A stretch of 64,000 bases of DNA from Eleginops maclovinus. Its lineage: Eukaryota; Chordata; Actinopteri; Perciformes; Eleginopidae. The notes under the pieces were generated by a model that was not told the origin of the DNA, made no database searches, and was given only the letters and a program-made list of their open reading frames with translations. Positions 22,663 to 35,400 of the stretch are shown in pieces. The translations under genes were made by a program, and so were the position numbers. Location: NCBI RefSeq assembly GCF_036324505.1, contig NC_086368.1:17101878-17165877 (forward strand), read 5' to 3'. Position 1 is the stretch's first letter. The number at the start of each line of letters is the position of its first letter.

Positions 22663-24756
22663 TTCATGAAACGGAATTAAACTCATTTAACTCTTATGAC
22701 ACCATTAACAGTAAACTTACTCCCAATAAGTTAATCACACATGGAATCATGTTTATATACATTTATCATTTGTATAACAGTAGCTTCCCTTTTGAGAACA
22801 CTGATGAAAATATAACTCATTGGAAAAGGACTTTTGACCTACTGTATGTGTGCTCAACCCCTAATTTAGTAGCTTTTCTGTCTAATTTTTAAGAAAGAAA
22901 TGGGAAGAAAAACTACTGCATGCTTACTGTCTTTCCTTGATTGCACATTGTGTTTAATTTGTATTATTTATTGGCCATTAACATGAAAATGTTAACCATC
23001 AGTGTCTGTCTCCATATGGAGGACATGGGTGGCATTATCCTTATTGGATTACTCGCATTATCTCACCTGGATATCCGATCTTGTTTCCTCTTTGTTAAGC
23101 AACTTATATAGAGTGCTAAGTGATGTCTCAGGTAAAAAAAGACACTGTGTGTAATTGAAGTGCCGGAAAGGTGGCACATTCACAAATTAGCTTATTCTAG
23201 TCATCCAATTACTGAATATGTCATGGGTGTTAGGGAGCAGAACATCTACATCCTCACTTCAGAGAGTCATAGTGAGAAGTCTTTTTGAGTAACCACAGTT
23301 GTTTCTAGTAGAACATGGTTGGACCTGAAAATGCATTCAATTTGTTCCTGAAACGTCTCATATACCTCTCATCAGCTTAGTTGTGGTGATGATTATCTGC
23401 TTTGGACTCATAAGCTGTAAGACACCTTAATGCCAGTGCTGTCCAAGGATTCAGAACCGCAAATGAAGGTAAATTGCAAAAGATGTTTTATTGTAAGGGA
23501 TATTATGCCCTTTGGCTATTAAGTAAGTCTTTGTTAGATCTGCTGATTTGCTGTTCAGTCAAATGTCAGTGTGGCATATTTGGAGATTGTAGACCTGAAA
23601 GTAACGTAAGGCCTGCCATGACATGTTTCTCGATTCAACCTACGAAGAAATTGTTGGATGTTTGAAGCCATAGCCAAGAAGAACCTTTTAAATTCAAAGG
23701 TTTTTGTTTATGTGCCTATTTATCACATGCATGTTTAAAGAGCCTTTAAAGGGAGCCTCTTCCTTGACCAGTTTCAATAATCAATCATTTAATTGATTAT
23801 ATTTTAAGCAAATGCTTAAAACATAGTGCAGTTAGAGGCAGGAGACTGGAGGCATGTTTAAGAAATAAAACAATAATTATTATACCATGGCCTCAATAAG
23901 GAAAACTGTGACATCTCTGGCAGATGCAGTCATGAAAGATGAACTTCGGATCAGATGCGGTGGAGTAACACCAGCTAGTTCTGATAAATGTTACTTTTCT
24001 ATAAACGTATAATGATATATTACAAAGCACGTGCACACCTCAAAAATAATTCACTTCAAGACACCATGTGTAAGGAGCCTTGAGTGAAACCGTATCTAAT
24101 CTTCTAGTTCATCATCATGGCCTATATTTCAAAGAAGGTGGACACAAAATACTGTTTGCTTTAAATTCATATATTAAGACTATAATTTGGAATCATTAGT
24201 CCAGTATATTGCCTGTATTTTCTATGGTTCTTTTTCAGAGTTCATTTGGGGAAACCTGTTTTGTTTAATATAATGTGGAAGCTCTTCATCTTTATATAGT
24301 AGTACATTAAAAAAGAGCATATTCTGTTTCTTGTAAAAGGAGCCGATTTTCTGTCCGCTTCATAAGCTACTGTATACTGTTCTGTATTAGGTTTTTATCT
24401 ATACGTTTATAAGCTGAATTTAATTGCTTTTTTAAACTGTACTATGTCGTCATAGGTTATTCACAACTTCTCGTTAAATTGCTGATTTTAAAGTTAATTA
24501 GTAATTGTAATGGATCATACTTTTAAAGTAATCCAACAAACCCTGCTCAGCACCAGAGGACCACAGGTAGTGGTTGGTCCCAGGCCTCAGGATCAACATC
24601 TTTGCCATGTTCTTACAAGAGTACAGAAGAGGACGTCACTGAGCTACTGCCAACATGAGACAAGTGAATTCCTACTCAGCAACAAGTGTGCTATGTACAT
24701 TAATAAAGATAGTAAACAATAAAATAACTTCATACTAGATATCATAATATCAGTTC

Positions 24757-24910
24757 AGTCAGACAACTCACTTGTTTCATTCACATGTTTATTAGAAGCA
24801 TTATATAGTTTAAGTTTGGCGTCTAGGCTCGGGCCTCATCACTCCACACATTAACATAAAACATTGAGTGATGATTAGATAACTATCCCCCGAGCCTACA
24901 GGTGGAAGCT
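24757..24910 (-). repeat. right arm of the inverted repeat flanking the minus-strand RH2 copy
   Basis: Reverse complement of the segment at about 19463-19617, with a few substitutions and one- or two-base differences. The arms enclose ~5.1 kb that contains the whole minus-strand RH2 gene and its promoter. Similarity fades just outside the GACTGAA end on the inner side and the CTGTAGGC end on the outer side. Confidence 0.8.
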
Positions 24911-24957
24911 GGGGTGGACGCTAGGGTGGTGGTGGGGCAGGCGAGCATCGTGAACGC

Positions 24958-24983
24958 AGCCGCAGCAGCAGCAGCAGCAGCGA
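24958..24983. repeat. short (CAG)n-type trinucleotide run
   Basis: AGCCGCAGCAGCAGCAGCAG-type run of about eight units in a locally GC-rich block. It is not inside a recognised coding exon. Confidence 0.8.
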
Positions 24984-25984
24984 GGCAGAGGTACTGTAGG
25001 CAGATCTGACAGCTTAAATAGAGCGCCAGATTCAGGGGACTATGGTTGGTTGGCTGTAAGAGTGACGAGGGGCGTTATATGCTTGACTGCCTGAACTAGC
25101 TCCCAGGCTTCACCCCATTTAAGTTAGGGGCCATTGGGCTGACCACAAAAGTGTTATGGTGTTTAATATTTGTCACAACTTATTTAGTGATTTATTTTTG
25201 CGTAAAATACCAAAACAGCACAAAACTGTATTTTAAAAAGGAAAGTTCATGTGATTCAGGTGTGCCTATTTATTGCTATTCAATTTAAAATGATATACAC
25301 ACTTCAATGTTTTTAACACTGAGCAAAACTGTCATATTGCACTACTTTCTATTGAGTCCATCTGCAAATGTTTAACTTTCAATATTTGATTTGTACAGTT
25401 TTTTACAGCAATGATCTGCTGTGAAATCTATGTAATTTGTTACTGTTACATTGTAATTTTGTACCTGATATAAAAAGCATGTTTTTAAGCACCAGAGAGT
25501 ATGTTTTACTTTTTAAAACACAGAAGTAAATAAGTTGTTGTTGGTTCATATATGTTGTCAGTAATGTTACCACTGAAAAATAAACTGTATTCTACATGAG
25601 ACCAATTCATAATTTTCGAACTGAAGCCACGCCCCCAGGAGATCCTCCGTGTGAGCGTAGTCTGTGAGCTGTCATTATCTGGATCTCATCTCAGTTGTGA
25701 CGTTTAAATGGTCTACTCCGCATCAAGTTGTTTCTGTCAAGATTTAATTGTACTCATTATGAATGTCTTTTGCCCAAACACGAAACAAAGTGTAGAAACA
25801 TAAGTGTAATTCTGTGCTTTCATTGCCAACATTACAAATGCATTGCTTGCATTATTTGGTTTATAAAAATATCACATTCCCAAACATTGTGAACTAGGGT
25901 TATTGAGGTCAATAACGCAACAAATGCAACATCTTAAAAAATGACAGGAAAAAAACTCTTATATTTTACGTGGAAAAAAAACCC

Positions 25985-26023
25985 AAATTGGGATCAATAA
26001 GGTATATCTTATCTTATCTTATC
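25985..26023 (+). repeat. probable LINE 3' tail with an ATCTT microsatellite
   Basis: AAATTGGGATCAATAAGGTA is followed by repeats of ATCTT. This 'GGGATCAATAA plus short tandem repeat' form is common at the 3' ends of Rex/L2-like retrotransposons in fish. Only the tail remains. Confidence 0.4.
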
Positions 26024-26726
26024 CCTGAATTCCGTCCGTCAGATGCCTGTCCTGGAAGATGACAGTACTGATTGAATTAAAGCATAGCTTCCTGATAGCA
26101 GGCACAAACACCGATGGGAGCGCCCCCTGGTGGGATCATTGGGAAAGTAAGTAATAGTTAAACAGCACAGAGCGAAAACATTGAACTGCATTTGCTCATG
26201 TAAAGTGCATTTTGCTTAAACTGGCCTGAACTTCATCTTATCTAATGCATTCAAAGTTCTTTCTGCATGCATGTAATATACTTTGCACGGATCAAGACAT
26301 TGTTGGATGATCATTTGTGTTGTTGACATAAGGAAATGAAACAGTAATAGGTTGACTAGTTATTCATTCCCTTTTAAATAGTATAGCTGTTAATATTTTT
26401 GAGCATACTTTTCAGTTATCTTATAACCTTAATTTAAAAAAAATCAATTAATCCTACACCTTGTTTTTCCCAAGAGTATTTTAATTATATGACTGTGAGA
26501 ATTTAAATATATACCATCTACGAAGTATGCTCAGAGAGCGTTGAGTGTTGTACTGAAACACCTTCTACTTATTGATATATATATCATAAAGATAAATAAA
26601 TGATTTTCAATATATGAATAAAGGCACTGTCCATAACAAGACGTTCATAGATCAGACTTGAGCAGCCTACTTCCTCACAATCCTCTTATGATCTATTTTT
26701 GCCAATGTAGGGATAACCTCGGGAGG

Positions 26727-26733
26727 TATAAAA
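26727..26733 (+). promoter_or_regulatory. TATA box of the intact RH2 gene
   Basis: TATAAAA about 120 bp upstream of the start codon at 26853, in the context GGAGGTATAAAACAGC. It is shared with the promoter of the minus-strand copy. A TAATCC hexamer lies downstream at 26770-26775, within the likely 5' UTR, and another lies upstream at 26449-26454. Confidence 0.7.
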
Positions 26734-26852
26734 CAGCACCCACAACAGCATAAGCTGTGAGAGCTGTCTTAATCCACTGGGGACTTCTTTTGACCTCTTA
26801 TACTTTTAGTGCAGCCCTTTGTTTGTAGCTCTAGCAAAGAAGGAAACTGAAG

Positions 26853-28558
26853 ATGGCTTGGGATTCAGGAATGGAGCCCAATGGCACAGAAGGCAATAAC
26901 TTCTACATCCCTATGTCCAACAGGACTGGACTTGTTAGAAGTCCTTATGAATACCCACAGTATTATTTGGCAGATCCCATTGTATTCAAGCTTCTAGCTG
27001 TCTACATGGTCTTCCTGATCTTCACTGGAACTCCCATCAACGCTCTGACATTGCTAGTAACGTTCCAGAACAAGAAGCTCCAGTCGCCTCTCAACTACAT
27101 CTTGGTCAACCTGGCTGTGGCTGGGCTGATCATGTGCGCCTTTGGATTCACCATCACCTTCACATCTGCTATCAACGGCTACTTCATTCTTGGCCCCACT
27201 TTCTGTGCTATTGAGGGATTCATGGCCACACTTGGAGGTATGAAGTTAGTTTTATTTTTTCACATGTTTTGTTGGACAGCTACTTAAAATCCACAAGAAC
27301 ATTTCCTGAGTATTTGAGAACCCATGCAGCTTTGATTAAATCAATAGACATTCTTAAATCCTGACAAAGATTGGGATATAGTGAAGGTAAACATTTATTT
27401 GTAGGGATCTTGTCTAAGATGCTCTTTCTCTCTACAGGTCAGGTGGCTCTGTGGTCTCTGGTAGTGCTTGCTATTGAGAGATATATTGTGGTCTGCAAAC
27501 CCATGGGAAGCTTCAAGTTCGGTAATAGTCATGCTGGAATTGGTGTTGGGTTCACCTGGTTCATGGCTTTCACATGTGCTGCACCCCCACTGTTTGGCTG
27601 GTCCAGGTAATTCAAATTTGTATTTGTTTACATTTAACTTACAATACAAATGAATTAAAACTTCTGAAACCTGACCACTAAGATTTTAAAAACCTGAGAA
27701 ACACTCAGACCGTTCAAGCTTAAGAAAGTGACATTGAAAGATGTAATTAGATACTGTTAATGCATAGCTTGTTTTGTTATAGACTCAATGATGTAAAATC
27801 ACTTTCCTTCTTTAATCCCACAGGTACATTCCTGAGGGCATGCAGTGCTCCTGCGGACCTGACTACTACACTCTGGCTCCAGGCTTCAACAATGAATCAT
27901 ACGTCATGTACATGTTTATTGTACACTTCTCGGTTCCCGTATTCCTCATTTTCTTCTCTTACGGAAGCCTTGTCATGACAGTCAAAGCCGTAAGTGAAGT
28001 GTATTAAATGTTTACCTTAAAACTTCAGAGAAATACAACTTTAATTTAATATTCAGCAAAACCATGTGTGCTGTGAATCCTAATTATGTTTATCTGATCA
28101 CAAAAACTTTAGGCTGCAGCCCAGCAGCAGGAGTCAGAGTCCACCCAGAAGGCTGAGAGGGAAGTGACACGCATGTGCATCCTGATGGTCTTCGGATTCC
28201 TGGTAGCTTGGGTGCCATATGCCTCTTTCGCTGCTTGGATCTTCTTGAACAAGGGAGCTGCCTTCACCGCCATGACAGCAGGCATCCCTGCCTTCTTTGC
28301 AAAGAGCTCAGCCCTGTACAACCCTGTTATCTACGTGATGATGAACAAACAGGTTGGCCAAATATATTAAATATTCCCCAGTTTTTAAAATCTGCTTTTT
28401 TAAAAATCTTTGCTCAATCCTAAACCATGTGCTTGTTTTTCTTTGTTCTCCTTTTTCAGTTCCGTAACTGCATGCTGAGCACTATTGGAATGGGCGGCAT
28501 GGTGGAGGATGAGACTTCAGTGTCTACAAGCAAGACAGAAGTGTCCTCTGTGTCTTAA
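26853..28558 (+). CDS. rh2: RH2 (green/blue-green-sensitive) cone opsin, Q122 type, intact
   Basis: G-protein-coupled visual pigment of cone outer segments that binds 11-cis-retinal. Exons: 26853-27237, 27438-27606, 27824-27989, 28113-28352, 28460-28558, all GT-AG and in phase, giving 352 aa, normal for RH2. Seen: NGTEG near the N-terminus, seven membrane segments, counter-ion Glu121 (bovine E113), ERY after TM3, CSCG with the EL2 disulphide Cys, Lys304 in PAFFAKS (bovine K296), NPVIY in TM7, and a Ser/Thr-rich tail ending in TKSEVSSVS-like sequence. Numbering is bovine plus 8. Site 122 is Gln (GGQVALW), whereas the neighbouring copy has Glu; sites 83 (Gly), 164 (Ala), 207 (Met) and 292 (Ala) are the same in both. 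Gln at 122 is the RH2B-like, shorter-wavelength state. It lies head to head with the frameshifted copy. Introns 1 and 3 remain closely similar to that copy, which points to recent duplication or gene conversion. Confidence 0.97.
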
Positions 28559-30170
28559 CCACAATGATATCATCATTTTGGACATTTTCCTTATAATCAC
28601 TTTAAAATTCTTAAAAAGATCCTTTTGAAAAAAATTGAATTTCACCTGTTAATATGTATAAACTAAGATTTGTAATGAAATACAATTGCTGTGGAGGTTG
28701 CACAGCATTTCTGTGTTTGTGTGCGGGTTAGGGTTAGTAAATAAATGATGGAGGGAATATGTAAGTGATTAATGAACTGTCCCACTCTGCACCTCACAAA
28801 CCTCAACTCTCAAATCAAGCTACACCTGCTGAAATGTGATCACACTTCTTCTATAGTGAATATGTATCCAACATGGGGCATTTTCTTGTTTGTATGTTTA
28901 AATGGTCTAACAATGTTCATAGGAAAAATGAAAACAATAAATCGTTGATTAGATAAAAATTATAATTCATGGTGTTTATTTTTGTGCTTTTCCAAAAGCG
29001 CTTTACAGTACATATTACATATATTAGACATGTAACACATTGAATACTGTGGACTATACCCACAGGAGCAATTGAGGGTGAAGGTTGGGCCGCCCTCTCA
29101 GATAATAAATCCATGGAAGAAAAATAAATCTACTACTGTGTTATTTTGTCTTCAAATTATACATTCATGATCTCATGAAATTAACTGATAGTTTATAAAT
29201 TCAAGTCAAGATTCATTTCCATATCCCCCAAACAAAAGGGTTGCCTCAAAGAGCTATAAAACGGTACAAATGAACACTTTGACTATATCTTTCAATTGAA
29301 TGCACAACATAAAAACCTTTAACACGAAAAAACAGGACAAAATGGATGCTTTTCCTATACAGAGGTTGCTTTAAGGTTTGAATTAAGTCTTTAAATCTAA
29401 CATAATATATATTCAGTAGCTGTCTTTATATTCAGCACAAATGAATAGTTAATGGTGTAAATACTCAAAAGATATCAAGTGACAGTGTGTGACCCCGCTC
29501 TAATCCCTCGTTATCTTTTGTAAATTGTCTCGAGTGGCCACAACAACTGAGGTAATTCTAAAGACTACTACTTAACCTCTAAGTGTTAGATTAACAGTAA
29601 GTGTCTTACAGTAATTGGCAAAAGTTTCAAGCAACAAAGCATTTTCATGAAATATGATGACAAATGAACTCATTATGTAAAAAGTATGAATCATACCATT
29701 TGCGAGTGCAATGGTAATTGTTTAAAGCTCTTACTTGGGAAACACAAATAAAAATGTGAGGCAAATTAAGGCATTTTAAAGGGGCACTGCATTAGCAAGA
29801 CTCTGAATTATCTGTGTGAATATCAGACTTGAGGGAATATTTAATACCCTTGACAATTACGTTTACAATGAAAATATGAAATAAATACTCCTAATTGCTG
29901 TTGAAATTGTAGTCCAATAATATTACCAGAATCAATAAGATCTTTCTCGTCTTAAAGGTAAAGAGAAGAAGTAAACAAGGGAGGCTCATCTGCCAACAAA
30001 ATAAAAAAGTCCTTTAGAAATACATGATTAACGCTATCTGCTGTGGGAACCATGCAGACTCAATTTAAGTGTTATGCTCTACCACCCCCTGGAGGCCAAA
30101 GTCATTACATGAACCCTTACATCACATCTGCAGTGTGGTTTTATGTGTCCTGTAAGAATACATTTCATTC

Positions 30171-30220
30171 AACCAACCAACCAACCAACCAACCAACCAA
30201 CCAACCAACCAACCAACCAA
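30171..30220. repeat. (AACC)n tetranucleotide repeat, ~12.5 units
   Basis: Uninterrupted AACC repeats ending at a TATATAATA tract. The adjoining segment to the right is an interspersed repeat, so the tract may have grown from a repeat tail. Confidence 0.98.
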
Positions 30221-30299
30221 TATATAATATAAATAAAAAATCAACCTATCAATCATTAATAAATCAATGACATTTTATTTTTATAGCACAACATCACAA

Positions 30300-30480
30300 A
30301 TTACATATTTATTTCAGGAAGCTTTACACTGGGTACAGCATACAACACCTCCTGTCCTTTGACCCTCGCAAAGGAAAAGGAAATGCTCCAAAAGAAATGG
30401 AAGAAACCTCAGAAAAAGCAACAGAGGGAGGGTTCCTCTCCCAATGACAAACAGATATGCAGTAGATCTCTTGTGTATAG
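30300..30480. repeat. fragment of a common fish interspersed repeat
   Basis: The segment containing AAGCTTTACACTGGGTACAG, TGGAAGAAACCTCAGAAAAA and GAGGGTTCCTCTCCCAATGA has the look of a widespread noncoding teleost repeat (a 'GAAACCTCAG...CCCTCTCCCA' core). I cannot place it in a named family. Confidence 0.45.
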
Positions 30481-31058
30481 ATAAGAAAGAAAAAAAAAAA
30501 GCGTACTACTCTCGATTGTAAATAAAGGCCAGGGTGCTTCATGCGCTGCTGGTGGGAAATACAGACATTACCAAGGATAAATGTTACACATTAGTCTATA
30601 ACATGGTGCAGCTCAGAGGGGATAAATGCACCCTTCTTGAATACCAAAGCCCTTTTGTTTCCTGCTGATAACCTGACCCTAATTGTTATGCTGTGGGCTT
30701 AAACACAGTAATTTTCTTCCAGAGCTTTCTCTGGACACCTGCATATAGTTAGTGTGTCTGTCAGAGGGCCGGCTGACACAAGCACTGGCTCCCTTTGTTC
30801 TAATTGTTCACATTAGAAAGGAGGAGCTGCATACAAAGGGCTGAAAAACAAATGTAAAGATGCATTGGATACTTTTCCTGGCTGGTGTTCAAGACACCAG
30901 CTCTGCTTCACAAGGTAAGCAAATAATAAACGTCCATAACGGGCGTTATTGATGATTTAATGATATTTTCATAATAATCAACATATTATTTCCAATTATA
31001 GCTCAACAAACTAAATTGAATGCCTGGCATAATCGGAAATGCCTAATATCTTCATCAG

Positions 31059-31237
<179 letters not shown>

Positions 31238-32436
31238 ATTACTCTACACACTTTGAACAGTAGGTTATGAATTATATAGAGATTATCTCCTCTTTTTAAT
31301 TAAAGTAAGGATCAGTATAATGCAGAAACTATGACAATAAAGGTATCAGTGCAACATGAGCACAATATTCAAAATCCAAATGATGTATCTTTAATGTAAT
31401 TCCTTTTTTGTAGTATGCAACAAATTATTTTAGAATATATTTCTTTGAACAATAGCATGTGAATTTAGATATATTTACACAGATATACACACACAATAAT
31501 GTTAATCTTAACCTAAACAGTACTCATTATTCACTTGATAATGTTACAGTTAAACAGCAAATATTCATAGCGATAACACTAGTGCTTTGGTTAGATGTAT
31601 TTCCTAGATAGGCATCTACACTGGCTACCCTTTAAACAAAGTACAGGGCCAAATATCTTCAGAAATATATTAAGACAAAAAAGGAAAACAAGAAAAAACG
31701 TTTTTCATTCACAGGTAAAATCAGAAAGATGTGTAATAAATTCAGAGAGAAAAATCTCAATATCAACACAATCTAAACCAAATCAGACAAATATATATTT
31801 TTAAAAGCAAGTGTTGCATATTCTAAAAGAACAGTTCATACAGTATATGAAAAGTAGTTTTTTTGCTTGAATATCTTGCATGCCGTGCAATCTGGCAGCT
31901 GTGATGACAGACCATCTCATTTTGAGAAAGGTGCAGGTAAAATAAGATTTGATCCTAAGTGCTCCTTTCCATCATGGGCTACAAACTTCTCAAAGTTAAT
32001 GTTATGTGAAATATGTACCGTGACTGAAACAAAAATAATGAATGAATGAATACATTAGCTCAGCTGTAAGCCCCTGCTGTGAAAACCCTTTCTTTTTTTG
32101 CCTATTTACCTAAAGATAAAGTGCTACCACTGTACTCTGCATCACTTCAAAAAAACATATTCAACATAAGTAATAATTTGTATCACACAATACTTAAAGT
32201 AAATGCAACATCTAAATCTATCTAAATGTTGCACTAGGCAGGGCCAACATGATTATAATAAAAATACATATATATACTCTCTACTTCCATTTATATATAT
32301 AAACACAAAATGGTGAGTTATCACATTAGGAAGACCACATTTTTCAAAACGATACCATCGGTGTTTTCATTTTATCCCAAGTTAAGAATCATTTCCCTGT
32401 CTGGTTCTCAACATGGAGCATTGTACCAATTAACAA

Positions 32437-35400
32437 TCACATCTCATTGACAAATATCATCGGCCCTTGAGACGCCACTTTACTGTCCCTATCATAAACT
32501 ACTGGTTTGCCAAGATATGCGTGCGGTAAAGTCAAGCTTACTTGGGACTCGTTGAAGCTAACTTGTCTGTTGACCTGCTGATTGACACTGCCTTGTCTGG
32601 AGAGTTGGGGACCGAAACCCTCATCCGGCTGCTCGAAGCTGCTCTCACTGTAGAGACGCTGTCTCATTTCACAGTTGCGTTTCCCAGAAGCACTCCTTGT
32701 TGGATATCTCTGACCTGTCTTGTACCAGCCTGTCTCTTTGAAGACAAACCAAATATTGCCTACCCAGAGGATGACATTTACAAAACCAAAAACCTGGAGG
32801 AAAAGGGACAGAAGTGAGTGTCTTGTAACATACATTTGTATGTTTCAGTGCACAATTTGATGAATGAACACCCACCACAGATGTGTTAGGTCGTGACCAG
32901 AGAGGCTCCTGGGTGGCTGTGCATTTGTTCTCATGAGCTCTGCAGGCTGAAATGAGCAGGAGAACCTGTGTTGGGTTTGTGGCTGTCTTGATGTCAGAAA
33001 GAGATTTGGCCCAACAGCAACTGCTCACGAGCCACATGCAGGAGAAGATGGAAGTAACAACGAAATCCTGCTCAGGACAACAGAGTGGAAAGAACTCGTT
33101 AAATAATTGGATGGGCAATTTGATGTCTTTCATGTTATACAAACACATCAATATCACACTATAACTAATGTCTAATTCAGGTACTATTAGATGAATGTTT
33201 TTAGAAGATATAAGCTCACTGACCACGAGAGGGCCTCTGTTGTTCTTCAAATAGTTGTTCTGGTAGAAGACATAGACAATGGTTGCCAGCAGAGAGTACA
33301 GGAAAGCAAAAACCCCCACAGTCAGGAAAAACTGAGAAGCGGAGGAAAAGTCGCCATGCAAGAAAATAATCTCTTCCCTCTCTGCCTCACACAATGGAGC
33401 ATTAAAATGCACATCTTTTAATCTGCAAGACAGAAAAGAGGTGAATGATAAAAAAAAGATTGTTATTATAAAACATGTGAGGAGATTCAGTCTGTAAGAA
33501 ATGCCTCACTTTGGCCACTCGATGTTCACTAGCATTCTGAGTACTCTTTCTTTAACATATTTTTGGCTAGAAGAGTAAGGTTAAGACTAAATATACACAA
33601 GTGAGAAACTATTTGATGTTGCATACAAAGGGACACATTTAGCAATATTCAGGAAAACGCTGTCAGGGAAAAAAGCAGTTATTTTCTGTGACAAAAGGGA
33701 GTACACTATAGCAACATCTTTAATGTAATACAGTTTGCCAATTCACTTTCAAATTGAGGAATCGGATACATCATTACATTTTGTGAAAGGTTTTGTAGAC
33801 CATTAAAATTAATTTATTTTTGGGAACTGTTGCGCAACATTTTCCCTCTGGATACCTTAAAATCTGTCTTATCTTGTTTTAAAATAAATTATGAATGCAC
33901 AAAGATGTAAGATACTCCGGATGAAATTCAAGAATATATAATGTGGCAAAGGGGATTTATTGCTGTGTGTTAAGCAACACATTTACTGTTCTCATATTAA
34001 GCAACTTTTTAGTGTACATGCAGAATCAAAAAGACATCTTCTTCAAATGTTTGCCTGCTGAAAACATGAAAACAGAAAATCTGAAATAACATAACATTTC
34101 AAAGAGATTTCTAGAATTCAGTTTGAAGCAGTTTGAGTTATTGTTAAATTTATACATGACAGTGAACTAACACACAGACACCAGTGTCAAGTCAGCTGAG
34201 CTGTTAATGAGAGGACTAATTAACAGTTCTGTTGGCCATCACTGACAGAAGCATGGAGTTAGGGGTTGGTCCACAAGGCATGAGAGTTCACATCCACAGA
34301 CCCACCAAACCACTCATCTAATGAAATGTTAATGGTGGCCAGTCACTCTCAAGACAGGCTGAAGTCGTTCAGTTAACAATACGGCTTCAGAGTTTACTCA
34401 AAATAGCAATGGGGATGACAAATTCAACTCTTTTTTTTAACCGAACATCTTACTGGTGGTTATATGGCACCCAAGTGGCCATGAAACATGCAGATGTGCA
34501 GGAGTCACAACGAAATGTGGACAAAGAAAGATACCAAAGGGGATATTACATCATAAAATCCCACCTGACGTTATGTCTTAGCTGACTGTTCTTTTTAATG
34601 GTCCAGTGAAACATTTTGGACCTAAATTGGGCAAGTATCCTATTTTTAAATTGACCAAGCTGTAAGATGGGGCAGGTCCCCTCTGCTGAGCCTCACTACA
34701 TGATGGATTAAAGCTGTGCAGCTTTCAAATCTTTTTTGTCTGGCTGACTAATTTTATGAAATACGCAGAAACAATTGTCTGGCCATGTCTGGTAAGTCTG
34801 AATGCATTCATTTGGGTATCCAGTAAAATGAGGTTGTTAATAAGTCTGTTAATTCAACATTTCATGTACAACCTAACATGCTAATAGATTCAATGTCAAA
34901 TATCAAAAGATTAAACCAAACAGAAAAACAGAACAGTGAGACAACAAATATGGGTCTTTATTTATTCATAGGTAAATCACCTAATTAGATCAAGAGACAT
35001 TTAGAAAGGAACATAAACAACCACTTTACCTGAAAGGATATCCAAAATCAATGTTGATGCTGAGGTTACTCTGCCTCCTGCCTGCACAGTCCACTTTAAC
35101 CTGGAGACGACCATAGTATCCTCCACATGTTGCAAAAGCACAGATGGCAAAAATCTGAGAAAACAAAAATACAACCATAAAATGTTCACCATTATAAGAT
35201 AATAATTCAGACATTTCATTAATTGAATATCAGATCTGAGTCCCGCATACTGCATAATGTATACACATCAATAAATGACTGATTATTAAGTTTTATAATT
35301 GGTTTGAAAACAATACTTGAATAATTTAAAGGTCGGAAGACAACTCACAGAGCTGCTTACTGTGCGCTGGAGGGGGGCCACAGCAGTATACTACAGATTT

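Larger units (their letters stand above)
22403..26852. other. shared 5' intergenic region between the divergent RH2 genes
   Basis: About 4.45 kb separates the two start codons. It holds a TATA box for each gene, several TAATCC-type motifs, the right inverted-repeat arm at about 24757-24910, a CAG repeat near 24958-24983, and a retrotransposon-like tail near 25985-26023. The block at about 24905-25140 is GC-richer than its surroundings and may be an old repeat. No convincing coding exon was found. Confidence 0.5.
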
